DNA from: Cyclina sinensis
Taxonomy: Eukaryota; Mollusca; Bivalvia; Venerida; Veneridae
Assembly (NCBI GenBank): GCA_012932295.1
Contig: JAAONU010000001.1
Span: 33,883,449-33,947,448, forward strand
Length of the DNA: 64,000 nucleotides
Direction of reading: 5' to 3'
In this document: positions 48,418 to 62,400 of the stretch, piece after piece
How positions within the stretch are numbered: the stretch's first letter is position 1
Layout of the letters: every line of letters starts with the position of its first letter
Translations under genes and position numbers: made by a program
Notes under the pieces: model-generated
What the model saw: only the letters and a program-made list of their open reading frames with translations
Told to the model about the DNA's origin: nothing
Databases searched by the model: none

Positions 48418-51400
48418 ATGACATCTCCCAGTAATGGAATCTACATCATCCAGGGAGAGATCTCCCTGGTTGTAACTGCTATGAGAAGGACATCAAGGTG
48501 GAGTACACACTCACAGCGTGATGATGATGCTGATCCACTGTTCAGTAGCTTCTCACAACTCAAAGATGTTCTAAATACTATTACAGGTTCAGTATCTTCT
48601 CCTTCGCAACTTTGCTTTACAACAGTGTACCATGTTTTCGCTAATGTTAGTAATCAATTCCTTAACAAGCTTGTGGTTATACACATTGTAGGAAACCTTT
48701 GAGATTGAGTCTGAGATTTCATACATATAGTTAAAAATTCATTCAATTAATTATGATATTGACATTTTTATTGAATTGTTTTGAGTCATTTTACTGAGGA
48801 CTAAATTCTGACTTCTGAATTTTAATGTGAAGAGCATAAATGTACAATCTCTTTGCCCAGTAACAGTTTTACTTTGTTTAAACAAAGTTAAGCATTTTAT
48901 CATATATAAATCTATATTATTTGAATTTGCTAGGGTAAAATAAAGAAATGATAACAATTATACAGTACAGATTTGGTATTTTGCAGAGCTAAATGAAATA
49001 GAGCCCAATTCATTCTTGGGACCATTTCTGGAAGTGATAAGATCTGAGGACACAACTGGACCAATTACAGGACTGGCACTGACATCTGTCAATAAGTTCC
49101 TCTCCTATGGCCTTGTAGGTCAGTATAAAAGTGTACAAAGTATCATTAATTGGCTTTCTTGCAAATTTCTGCTACTATGGTTGAAATGGTAGAATGATAC
49201 TGGTAAACTATTGTCATGACTTTGCTCCTTATGTAAACCAGTTTCTTTGGTTGAACTATCAGGTTTCTCATGAATTATGTACAAAAAGGATAAGCCATAC
49301 ATGAATCTAGAGTAATATATTCATATATATACGAGGGTGCATCAATAAATTCGTAAACTAATTCAATAGCGGGAATATGATTTAATTCAAGTACCTAAAA
49401 TGATTACTCCTTCTCAAAGTAACGTTCCATGCACGATTTGCACTTGTCCCATCTCTCGACCCATGACTCGAACACGTGTTGTAGCCCGTCACGTGACATC
49501 TCCCGCAGCTGTCTGTCCACGGCACACCTCAGTTCCTCTCTTGACTCAAATTTCTTACCACGAAGACTGTTTTTTAAAGTTGGAAACAGCCAGAAGTCAC
49601 AAATTGCTAGGTCCGGGCTGTAAGGTGGGTGCAGTAACTGTTCGACGTCGAGTTTTTCTAGTGTATCCATGACAACGTGGCTTGAATGGCTCAGTGCGTT
49701 GTTGTGATGTAATATGAATCCGGACCTAAGTAGATGTGGGCGCTTTCTCCTTATTGCCGCCATGAGTTCCGTTCTTAGTAATGTTGCATAATAGTTCCCA
49801 GTGACTGTTGTTTTCGGAGGAACAAAGTGGTTTAGCACTACACTGTATGTATCACAGAATATAATGGCCATAACCTTCCCGGCTGACTTGGAAATTATCG
49901 CTTTTGTAGGGGAAGGCGAGGAAGGATGCTTCCAGACAGAACTCTGATGTTTGCTTTCCGGTTCAAAAAAGTGAATCCACGTTTCATCACATGTAATCAC
50001 TCGATTTAGAAAGTAATCGCCTTCGTCACGATACCTCTTGTCGTACTGCTGACACATTTTCACCCTTACCCCCATCTGCTCCGATGTCAACAAACAAGGC
50101 ACCCATCTTGCTGAAATGCGGCACCTTCCTAATCTATCAGTCATAATGCCCTGAGCTGTACCATATGAAATAGCGAACTTATCTGCTACGTGATCCACAC
50201 TTACTCGTCTATCTCGGAGTATGTACTCCTGAATGGCAGCCACTGTTTCTTCATCTGTTACAGTCACTTGTCTACCTGCACGACTGTTGTCTTCAGTTGC
50301 CTCTCTATTGTCTTTAAACCATTTCATCCACTTTGAAAAGGCACCTTTTGACAGAGCAGCCTCTCCGTAAACTTTTTGCAAATCTTCACGAATATCGGAA
50401 AAAGACTTTCCGAGTTTGTGTAAAACTTCATAACAATGCGCTGTTCGTTGACGCTGTGTGACGCCATTTTCGAACGGGCGCCTGTAACGTGATGTCGTTT
50501 AAGGTTTATGACGTCATAAGTGATGACGTCAAAGTTGTGTACATAGTACCATTCAATTTGAAATAATCTGTTTTCACAGCATTTAAAGTTTCATTTTAAA
50601 CGGACCAGTAGTTTTTGCACTATTGAATTAGTTTACGAATTTATTGATGCACCCTCGTACAAACCTTTTTGTTGTTTTCAGGAATGTGATTGTGTGTTTG
50701 TGTGATGAAAATATTCAAAATAATTACAATGTTATAAACTTGGCAAAAGTGCATGTTTCTTAGATAAGACTGTCCTAGAAAATCACAATTTATGAATATA
50801 GAGTATACACGTGTAGAATAATTAGAGAAAAATAACATTGCTTTTATAAATAGAATGCAAATGCATGTAAATAGATGCAGATGTAATGACTAGCATACTT
50901 TTTCTCCAGTGGTAAATGCAGACTTGTTAATGGGATAGTCTGTAAGCAGTGTTTCTGTACAAACTGAATTACCGATTACTGTAGTACATTTTAATTATCA
51001 TTTGAAAGTTTGACATATTATGTATTCAACATATCTAAAAAAAAATACACAAACAAGTTATGAAAGAAAGTCAACTCCATTGTCTCTGACTGTATCATTG
51101 GTACTTTAGTGTTAAAGTGATTCATCCCCCTGTATTAAGGTCTCTGACTGGTAAATGAATAAGTAAATAATCCCACTCTGGTTTAGCTTGAGGTCTTCTG
51201 TAGAGCCTCTTAACTGACATAAACGACAGTAGTTAGCTTCTCATGCAGAATTTCAGTCTCATACTCCCCAGGTTTGATGGTATATATGTAAACTGTCCAA
51301 CTACAGAACTGATATACACTGTCTGTAATACTGGGTATCAAACAGAACAATACAGCAGCAAATGAGACAGTGTGAGTGTTGATAACTGAAGCTCTGTTTG

Positions 51401-53468
51401 TATTTCAGATCCTAATTGTGAAGCTGCTGGGCCAGCCATTGAGAATATAGCTGATGCTGTGACACATGCCAGATTTGTTGGTACAGACCCAGGCTCAGAC
51501 GAGGTGGTTCTGATGAAAATACTGCATGTAAGCTTCAAACCTTGACAAGAAAATCAAGTTCAAGTATATTATTGGAAATTAAAATAAACTTGTAATAGCA
51601 TGTTAAACTTGACATATACTTACCAATTTATATAAAGAGTAAAAGTTATTGCATTGTATTAGTGGAGCTCTACTTTATGCAGGTGTGTGAAGCTAGACAA
51701 AATTAGCTTTTAAAACACTATTTATATGAATCACTTACTATTATGTATAAAATATGTAATTTGTTTGAATGCCTTTCTTGATTAATTTGTTTGCAGAATT
51801 AAACTAAGTAGCTTTAAAAACTGATTGAAGAATCCATGCATCTTCTGTTGCCTTTAATCATTTAAAAGTGATTTTTACTTGTTAGCTGTAGTACTTCTTA
51901 CCAATGAATTCATGTCTACACTTTTTCCTTCATGCTACTGATACATGTAGCTGTAGTACTTCTTACCAATGAATTCATGTCTACACTTTTTCCTTCATGC
52001 TACTGATACATGTAGCTGTAGTACTTCTTACCAATGAATTCATGTCTACACTTTTTCCTTCATGCTACTGATACATGTGGCTGTAGTACTTCTTACCAAT
52101 GAATTCATGTCTACACTTTTTCCTTCATGCTACTGATACATGTGGCTGTGGTACTTCTCACCAATGAATTCATGTGTACACTTTTTTCTTCAGGTTTTGC
52201 GCACACTACTGTTATGTGCTGCTGGGGTACTACTTACAAATGAGTCGGTCTGTGAGATAATGCAGTCATGTTTCAGAATATGCTTTGAGATGAGACTTAG
52301 TGGTGAGTTGAAATGTTGATACTATTTATAATAACACTTCAGAAGCGTAGGAAGAAATACCTGTTTAACTTGTTTTGTCTTCTGCAACTCTAGAACACCT
52401 GCAGCATATCCACTGCAGAGTTTCTAAAATGATTTCTGTACAAAACATATTTTTATCACCAGATGTCAGGCATTTGTAGAACATAGCAAATCAAAGTACA
52501 GAAGAAAATGAAGATGTTAGTAACAGATAAATGTTATAAGTAGATTAACAGTCTGACATGGGAGAGGAGGGGGGGAAGAATGTAGAAGGTGAGAAATAAA
52601 AATGGGATTGTTTCTAATATTTGCTCTGAAAAAGTTTGTAACAAGGAAGGAAACTATGTATTCTGTAGTAGTCTGGTTTATATAATATACATGAGAATAT
52701 CTTTTAGAGATTGTTTTTACCTTGAGATGCAATATATTGTGATTTCTGTGTTTCAGAATTATTGAGAAAGTCTGCAGAGCACACCTTGATGGACATGGTT
52801 CAGTTATTGTTCACTAGACTACCAGAATTCAAGGAAGATCCAAAATGGACAGCAAACATGAAAAAGGTGACTTGATTCAACTTCCCTTGTGATTTCTTTT
52901 AAAGACAGCTGTGACATTTATTTGATTTAATGTCTGACATTAGGAAATGGACACTGAATGATATGTTGATTGAAATCTTGATTATAGCTGTTTAGTAATA
53001 TAAATGTGTTCATTCACAAAGGGTTGTTTTGATAAAGTAGTGTTTATATATTTTTTTTTTAAATTTTAGACCAACAAGTGTTGTACAAAATTTGACACTC
53101 CTAAACTAAAAAAATGAAGTATGGAAGAAAATGGTATTTATTTAATGGTTAGATGGCATGGAAATTTCATTTCACTTTCATACTTGTTTCAGTTGAAGAT
53201 GAGAACTGGTGGAGTAGACCAGGCCAGGATGGGCAGAAGAAAAAGATCCCCAAAACCCAAACCGAAAAAGGTCAAATCTGGCCATCAGGCTTCTTCACAC
53301 ACTAGTTCAGCAGGAGGTGCTGCTTCAACAGGGGAACCAACAGCACAAGGGCCTGGTTCCGAGTCTCACCTAGATGCAGTAGATGGCACTAAAGGGCAGA
53401 AGGTAGCAGAGATCGAACAAGCAATTACTGAAGAATTAGATAAATCCACTGATAGCATAGTTAAAGAG
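48418..53468 (+). CDS. GBF1: GBF1 exons 1-6: DCB domain
   Basis: Residues 1 to about 305. Conserved DCB segments: [79 protein letters not shown] and [17 protein letters not shown]. In this family the DCB domain mediates dimerisation and contact with HUS. Exon 6 continues into a basic, Ser/Lys-rich linker ([17 protein letters not shown]), a possible nuclear-localisation-like or phospho-regulated stretch. Intron 2 contains a mariner element and intron 3 contains the 65-bp array next to exon 4. Confidence 0.95.
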
Positions 53469-56400
53469 GTAAGGACATTACATAACTCCAAATTTAATTT
53501 ATTTTTGAATTGGCTGTGTGTGTTTTTTACCCAAGATAATTCAACATAACTGAAGGCAGATGTACCAATAGGCATCTTACTATTGTGGATAAATTACAAC
53601 TCGAAATGATAAAGTCTGAAAGTAATAGTCATATACATGTATATTGGAGAAAATATGTACTGTCCTAACAAGAAAATTATCGAGAAGCCATACCAGTTTC
53701 TCCTCAAAGGGATGTTTTACAAGATGGGAAAAGATAATGGCTGGCTAAATATTAAGAAATGTTTGCTTGTTTTAGGTACCTAAGGATCTCAGTATAGTGG
53801 AAGCTGTTCATCCTGGAGAAAACACAGGTCAGGAAAGTGATAGTAGCGTAGATCCTGGGATAGCTTATGTTAAAGCAACAAGAGAAAGTATAGCCACTAC
53901 GCCAGTGGAAGGAACAAACATTATAGATATTAATAAAGGATTCCAGGTTAGATACAAACCAGTCAAGATTACATTAAAAAAAGGGGATGGTCTTTACACA
54001 TTCCCTGCTAACAAAATCCATTTAATATACTACATTAATCTATCTATTGCTGATTTTAACCAGTTAGTTAATGTCATCAGAGAAAAAAATTAGCTTGAAT
54101 TGAAAGAAAATATTTATGTTAACATTCATGAGAGGTGAATCAGTGGTCCAGTAGTTACATGCTGGACTGGTAATCCTGGGGTAACAAGTTTGATCTCCCA
54201 CTCATCTACTGACAAAACTGCCTTTTCAGATGAGACAGAATGAGATCCCATTTGTGCCCCGTGCTGTGTACTGAGCATGTAATTAAATCAGGAGTGTCTC
54301 TGGAATAGGATGTTTTCTGTGTCTTTCACTCTACCCAACAGCCTAAAATAAATAAACTCTTCAGGGGGTGCTGGTCATAAGAAACCTGTACTGACAATAA
54401 ATAAACTGTGATAGTAAGTTACAACACTCTTGTTGAAATGCGATAGTATTTAGTATGTATATATTTAAATGATGTTTTCTCAAGTGACAAGAACTTAGCA
54501 AAAGGAAACCTTTTGTTTTGTCTGCCACAGGGTGCAGGCCAACCAGATGATATTGAAGTAATTGGCTCTTCCCAAACTGGGGAACTCACTGAAGGGGGAC
54601 AACTCCAAAGATCTGGATCCAATACAGATTTAAAGGTAAGATTTCAAAACTGCCTGAGTTTTCAGTTCATATGGTTTAAAATATGATTAGTACAATTTGA
54701 CTTTATTATTGTAAACAAATGTCATCAGCATATGTTTAAATGATTTGACAAAGATTAATCTATTCTTTTTGTAGTGCTTTTGCTGATATATATATTAATG
54801 TGAGACAGAAACAGGGGAAAACAGTTGAACATAATGCAGTATTGATTTAAAGCAAACAGAAATAATTTCATTGAGAGTAAAACATCTACTTCAGAAACAA
54901 AAATTGCTCCTAACAGAGATCAGATACAAACATTTTTTAGCTCTCCTGAGAATATACTAAGGCTGAGCATTTGTGATTGCCTTGTGTCCAGTGTATGTCA
55001 TGAATTGTGCATCATGCACTATCAACTTTTTACTTAAAATAACATCTTCTCCCCTAAACAACAAGGTAAAAGTTGATAAAACTTGGCAGGAATCTTCTTT
55101 GCTTGAAACTCTACCAAGGTTGTTCAAAGAATTTCATTCCATACAGAGCTCAGGTTGCTATGGCAAACAAGAATAAAAAAAACCTTTAAAAATAGCATTG
55201 TCTAGTAGACCTCTACCAAGTTTTTTCAAATTATGTCCCAGGGGTATTTTGTGGCCCTGCCAGAAGGGTTTCATGTTTTACATAGAATATTGAGAAACCC
55301 TTAAAAATTCTTCTTGTATGAAACCACAAGACCCAGATTTCTGGAACTTGACATGAAGCTTTGTCTACCAAAATTGTTCAAACTTCGTTCTTGGGGTTTT
55401 TGGCTCTGCCAATGGGCTAGATGTTTTACACTGACTTATATAGGCAATCTCTTTAAAAATCATCTTGTCAGAAATGGCAAGGCTGAGACTTTTGAAATCT
55501 GTTATGCATAGCTTTGTCAAGTGAAACTGTATCAAGTTAGTTCAAATCATGTCTCTGGAGTCACTCTTGGCCCCTCCTGAGGGATGACTTGTTTTTTCAA
55601 ATAAATATTGAGGAAAAGCTTTAAAATTCTTCTTGTATAAAACCACAAGGGTCAGATCTTTTTAATTTTGCACAAATCATTGTCAGCCTATAGGACTTGT
55701 ACCAAGATTGTTCAGACTTTGGCCCTGGGGTCATTTTCAGCTCCACCTCCGAGGGTAAGATGTTTTACATAGACTTACATGTATATGAGAAAACTCTTTA
55801 AAAATCTTCTTATCAGAAACAGCAAAACTGAGACTTCTTAAATTTAGTCAGTGAATTCGTTATAACTATCTAGTGGTATTTTGTCAGGTTTGTTTAGATT
55901 ACATCAATTGATACCTCCCACCCCACTCCCAAAGGGATCACATGTTTGATATAGAAAAATATAGGAAAGTCTTAAAACTTCATGTATGAAACCACAAGGA
56001 ATGAAATTCAGCATAAAGCATTGTCTAGTGCACCTCTACCAAGATTATTCAAACTTTGGCCCTGGAGTCATTTTTTGCTCCACTGCATGGGCCAGATGTT
56101 TTACATAGACTTAGACAAACTCTTGAAAAATTTTCTTGTCAGAAGCCCTAAGGCTGAGACTTCTGAACTTTGGTTTGAAGCATCGTCTAGTGGACGACTC
56201 CTTATATTGTTCAAATAATGCCCTTTGTTTAGTTTTTTATTTTTTATTTTGATGATTTATACATTACATGGCACTTGTATTTCTTAACAGTTGGTATTTC
56301 TTAACAGTTGTAGTCAGGTGAGTATTTAAAGACCATTATAGCCCTTTTGTCTAATTTCTAGGATCATATATGTCTGACCATTCCAAGTGAGGACAATTTA

Positions 56401-59400
56401 GTAAGATCAGCTAGTGAAATGAGTTTACCTCAGTCTGAGACATGGGAAGAAGATTCTGTCAATTCTTTACCGTCAACAACAGAGATGTCTGTACCATCAA
56501 TGGCAGATACATCAGTGACAGCGTCAGACACTTTAGGGACAATGGCAGACACATCAGCTACAACAGCAGCTGATACTGTAGATGGCACAAATGTTAAAGA
56601 TGATTTTGTAAATCCGAAAGGTGTAAGGTTTATACCACACCATCATCATGGACATGAGGGTAGGTACATACAGAGACAATTTATCCGATTATGTTGTTAT
56701 AAATGTACATTGAAATGATTGATGAAAAGTGTTAAAATGTTCAGTGTAAAGACATTATCAAAACTGACATCTTCATTTTCAAATATTGGCATACATGTAT
56801 ATGCTTTTGACATATATGCTTTTGACTTGCAGTAAAATAAAGTGGGTCACCAAACAGACCAGAAACTAAGTTTAAAGTTTCATTAGATCTGCCTGTTATG
56901 AAACTTTGAAGTATCCATCATGAAATAAAAGAGAAAACAAACAGAACTGAATTATACATGATTTTAATAAGTTACTTACTTAGTATAAAGATATTTGAGG
57001 AATTTTCATGACATTTGTTGAATTTCCAGGCTCTGCACCTCTGATACCATATGGTCTGCCGTGTGTGAGAGAACTGTTTCGGTTCCTCATCTCTCTTACC
57101 AACCCCCTGGACAGACACAACACAGACGTGATGATACACATGGGACTGAGTCTACTCACTGTTGCCCTGGAGACAGGGGCCGACCATATAGGACAGTTCT
57201 CTTCGCTTGTCTATCTAGTCAAAGATGATATGTGCAGATATCTGTTTATGGTAAGAATTTAAATAGAATTTTTGTTGGGGCAAGGATTTGGCATCTACTT
57301 GTGTTTTGTATTGTTATAGTAAATTGTGTAATCAGGTGACTACTTAAAAGATTTTGAAAAAGTTTAATTTTATATTCTGTAATGTTGGATTCTGGTCTGA
57401 CTGCTGTTATGACTTTAATCAAAATTTGATCATTAACTTTATACTAAAATTTGAGGGGAAAAGTTCATGAAACCATATCTTATAAAGTCTTTTATGCAAA
57501 CTTTTATCAGAGGTCATAAGATAAGTATCAGAAATGAATGTTACTGACTTTAATTGTTTATTTTATCATGAATGTTGTTTGAAGAGAACTCTCAGTTCAA
57601 GATTTAGCCAGACTTTATTAGATGGGGACATGGGTAACATGAAGCAGTTTACTCTATATTTTCAGCTTGTGCAGTCGGAGAGATTGTCTCTGTCAGCTGC
57701 AGCACTGAGGGTGTGTTTCTTGTTGTTTGAGTCTATGAGGAGTCATCTCAAACTGCAGCTAGAGGTAATACATGTACTTACTGTTTGCATTGGTGTAAAA
57801 GTTTCTTCTATAATCTTTTAATGCATTAAAACTAGGTCAGAGATGCTTTGTTGAAGTAAATGATATTCATCATTTACAGTCATCATCATTCTCTGTCATC
57901 TAATTAGTTTCATTTTACTGTGATTATAATCTGTTTAGCATTCATTTAACTTACAACAATCCCCGTTTCTCCAGTTATCACACACGTTCATAAATTATGA
58001 CATAGCAGTATCTAGAATTAGGGTCTATGTAGAATATCACTTGTCTTCCATAACAATTCTTTGCCTTTTGTGGTAATATAGTAATGGTTATGCTGTGGTT
58101 TTCTGTTTGTAGATGTACCTCACAAAACTGAGTGATGTGATTACATCTGACCATCCAAGAATAACTTATGAAGTGAGAGAACTTGCACTGGAATCTATAG
58201 TCCAGTTGTGGAGAATTCCTGGACTGGTTACAGAGTTATATCTCAACTATGACTGTGACCTCTACTGCACAAACCTGTTTGAGGATCTTACAAAGCTTCT
58301 GTCAAAGGTAAATAATGAACTAGACTCATCTATATGAAATAAAGTGATCTTGCATATATACTTAGCTGTAAACCATTCTTCCTCAGGGAGAATATAAGGA
58401 ACCAAACATACCTGTGTTAAATTCAGTAAACCTGTGTAACATAATGTTTAAGAAAGTAAACTATTCTAAAAAGCAGTGAATACTGTAAACTAGTCTGGCA
58501 TGTGTAATACACATTTAACTACTCTTATCCTTGTAAAAATTTAGTGACCAGCAAATGTATTTAAGGCTTTTACATGCAGAGGACTGCTTTATTATGTCTC
58601 CCCCCAAAAATGGGGGAGACATATTGTTTTTCCCCTGGTTGTCCGTCCGTCCGTCTGTCTGTCTGTCCGTCACAAAATCGTGTCCGCTCTGTATCTTCCA
58701 AAGCCCTTGAAGGATTTTTATGAAACTTGGGTCAGATGTTCACTTCATCAAGGCGACGTGCAGAACCCACTTTGCGGGTGTGGTGTCTCAAGGTCAAGGT
58801 CACACTTGGAGGTTAAGTGTCAAATGCCACAAAATTGTGTCCGCTCTGTATCTTCAAAAGCCCTTGAAGGATTTTTATGAAACTTGGGTCAGATGTTCAC
58901 CTCATCAAGGCGACGTGCAGAACCCACTTTGCGGGTGTGGTGTCTCAAGGTCAAGGTCACACTTGGAGGTTAAATGTCAAATGCCACAAAATCGTGTCCG
59001 CTCTGTATCTTCAAAAGCCCTTGAAGGATTTTTATGAAACTTGGGTCAGATGTTTACCTCATCGGGGGAGACATATTGTTTTTCCCCCGGTTGTCTGTCC
59101 GTCCATCTGTCCGTCACAAAATCGTGTCCGCTCTGTATCTTCAATAGCCCTTGAAGGATTTTTATGAAGTTTGGGTCAGATGTTCACCTCATCAAGGTGA
59201 CGTGAAGAACCCACTTTGCAGGTGTGGTGTCTCAAGGTCAAGGTCACACTTGGAGGTTAAATGTCAAATGCCACAAAATCGTGTCCGCTCTGTATCTTCA
59301 AAAGCCCTTGAGGGATTTTTATGAAACTTGGGTCAGATGTTCACCTCATCAAGGCGACATGCAGAACCCACTTTGCGGGTGTGGTGTCTCAAGGTCAAGG

Positions 59401-62400
59401 TGACACTTGGAGGTTAAGTGTCAAATTTTACAATCGTCTGATTCAGTACTGCCTGCAGCAACTGGCTGGGGGGAGACATATGTTTTTGTTCAATCAAAAA
59501 CCATTTCTAGTTTAGTTTTTGGCAATGCTACAGGTAGGAACAGCTGAAAACATTACAGTGCTTGTGTCTGCTAAAACCTTAAACTCAACTTTCTTTTTGA
59601 ACATGATTCACCCTTCAGTGTTAGGAATTATGCTTTTAGAAAATTATAATCTGACATTAATTACTTATATTGTTGTATTTCCAGAATGCATTTCCAGTAT
59701 CTGGTTTATTCTCAACCCATTTGTTGTCTCTTGATGCCCTGTTGACTGTGGTAGACACTATAGAGCAACACTGTCACAGCCGCATCCTCAAATCTACCTC
59801 TACCAGCCATGTAGACCAAACAAAGAAACATGCAGATACAGATGGTCAGGGGCCCCCAGTAGGGAACGGGAAAGAAAAAGTAGAGATAGGAGCCCCAGGT
59901 CCCCCTACAGCTGGTCCAGTTGTAGGACAGAAGTTGACACATGGTAAAGATGCAGCTACAGGTAGGGGCTTGTATTACTTTATAAGGTTCAGAAAAAACA
60001 CAGCCTTCTAGGTTTAAAAATCAAAATATATCTTTAAAACCATGAAAAATGTTTTAAGGGTACATTATGCAAGTGAATTGTTTCATATTTCATTGAGTCA
60101 GCTGTAACAGTTTTGAGTATGAATTAGAGGACCTTGAAGTGATACTTGTAAAATAGTAATGGTTATTCATTATTTCTCCCATATAATAGAAATGACTATT
60201 TATTGTTTATACCATATTTGATGAATTTACTAAATTTCATTTTTTGATAACAAAGTGACAAGCAAACCCAAAGAGGCTAGAAAAGGTCCCTACATTAAAC
60301 CTAACAGAATGAAGATCACAGGTGACCTTCCCACAGAGGAGGAGCTTGTTGCACTTAAACAGAGAAAAAGGGTGAGTACCTTTACCTGATACTTGACAAT
60401 CTGGGATGTATTTTGGGTATGTCATTCTTTCAGAAGCTGTGAGAGTTTTTCATTCTCTCTTGAAGTTTCTGTATAGGGAGGTTGCTTAACAAGCTCTGCA
60501 TGTGTTATTAAGTTAATGACAAAATGGTTAGGTGTCCATCTGTGAATCAGGATATTAATCTGACATCACAGGTTTATAGATGTAAGTCACCACCTCAGAA
60601 AAGAATGCTATGCAGTTGCTAATTACCTGACATGTGTTTGTTGGATGAAAATCTATGAGGTGATGTTACACCTATCAGAAGTCTTTTGGGTTATGTGTCA
60701 CCTCATTTCATGGGTTTTTATACGATGTCTAGATTTTATTTTGTATAGATACTTCCCTGCTCTGTTTGATATTTGAGTTATGTGAAATATAAGATTGTTG
60801 CATGAAAACAACATCAGTTCTGTACAGAGACTTGAGTTCGGAATCATATGTTTTAGACACGTTAGTTACCGGGTACATTTAGATTGGTGGAGTATTTTTG
60901 TTTTTGAAGACACAGTTGCAACTAAGATTGTCATTAATTTGTGGTGACTTGAGTTTATATTGTGATATAAACTTACTTTATAGGTTTACCATACTGGTAC
61001 TGAATATTTCAACCAGAAGCCAGCAAAGGGAATAGCTTACCTGCAGGAACAGGGGCTGTTATCTGATCCCTTGGACCCAGAGGAAGTGGTCACTTTCATA
61101 AAGGAGAACCCTAAGATTGACAAGAAGGTGCTTGGAGAATATATTACTAAAAGAAACAATAGCAAGCTACTGGAAGTATTTGTAAAGTAAGTCTGCTTTG
61201 CATTTCTCTTGAATGATATAACAACTTTGGTTACCACAGATTAACACATTCTTAGCCTTCCAGTTTACCAAGTCTATTCCTTATCTTCGACTGAATGGTG
61301 ATCTTACTTTATGAAAATCCTATCATAAATACCAGTGAGAGTTGATCTAGTGGAAATGCATAGGACTAGTAGCACAGGTGTAGTTAGCTTGATTTAAGCT
61401 CCTCAACTTACTCTTCTAATTGTTGTTTGGGTGTGATGTAAAACTGGTGGCCGATGTATTGGTGGTATACATTGCCCTTGTAAAAGAACCAGGAGTCTGC
61501 CTGCAAGAAGATGGTGATTAACTACACTCAGCAGAGCGTATTAGTCATGTGGGAAACTGGCATCAGTGAAAATTAAACTCAGAGTAGAGACATGATATAC
61601 CCTAAAAATTGGTTACTGTATACATTTTGCAAAAAGCTTAGTTTCATTTAAGTACAGTCTGAAAGCTAGGCCACTAAAAACATTCTTTTGTGTATGTTCT
61701 TGCCTTTGTATAAGTTATAAATTATACTATACTGCAAGCAATAGTTTGAACAGAATTATATCTCTTTTTAGGTCATTCCACTTTGAAGATCTGCGTATAG
61801 ATGAAGCTCTGCGTCAGTATTTAGAAGCTTTCAGATTGCCAGGGGAGGCTCCAATTATATCACTGGTGCTTGAGCATTTTGCTGATCATTGGCATGTATG
61901 TAATGTTTACCAAAAGTTGTAGGGTGTTTAACCTGTAAGGAATATATTTAAAAATGAATTGACACTGTTTGTAGTCTACTGGCTTAGATCATAGTGAGAA
62001 CTTAGAGAATACATAGCAAGTGTGGTCAGAGGTTTGTTAGTTTCCTGGCATTTACAAAAAAAATTAATAATTAGCCATATATCAGCATGGACTATTGCAT
62101 GAAAAGGGGTACAGAATGAAATTGCATCACCACTGTTTAGAAAACTGATGATGATGTTACTTGTTTCTAAACAACTAGAAAAAAAAAGACAGACAGATGT
62201 AGTAGGAAGTAAATTATGCCATGGAGGATGGTAGGGTTATATTTTGTTTTGTGTTTTTGTAGCAATAGCTTAATATGGTGTTGGTGAATCAAAGTTGTAA
62301 TTTTTACATATCCAGGGTATCATCAATGTTTAAACAACTGACATTTGGAACTTTCTTTTTTACTCTTTGGTCATTCAAACTTCTGTATGTAACAAAGATA

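Noticed and set aside
51886..52193. CRISPR-like array of direct repeats
   Set aside because: The units are contiguous with no spacers and lie in an intron of an animal gene.
53797..54093. ORF extension past 53946
   Set aside because: The GBF1 exon ends at the donor after GFQ (53946); the continuation is intron and the next exon at 54531 restores phase 0.
55314..56218. Two ORFs starting MYETTR
   Set aside because: Both come from the same tandem repeat unit (tgtatgaaaccacaag) in a GBF1 intron.
58680..59515. Overlapping ORFs with repeated KLGSDVH blocks
   Set aside because: They are reading frames of the 156-bp repeat; the period is a near multiple of three, which keeps them open.
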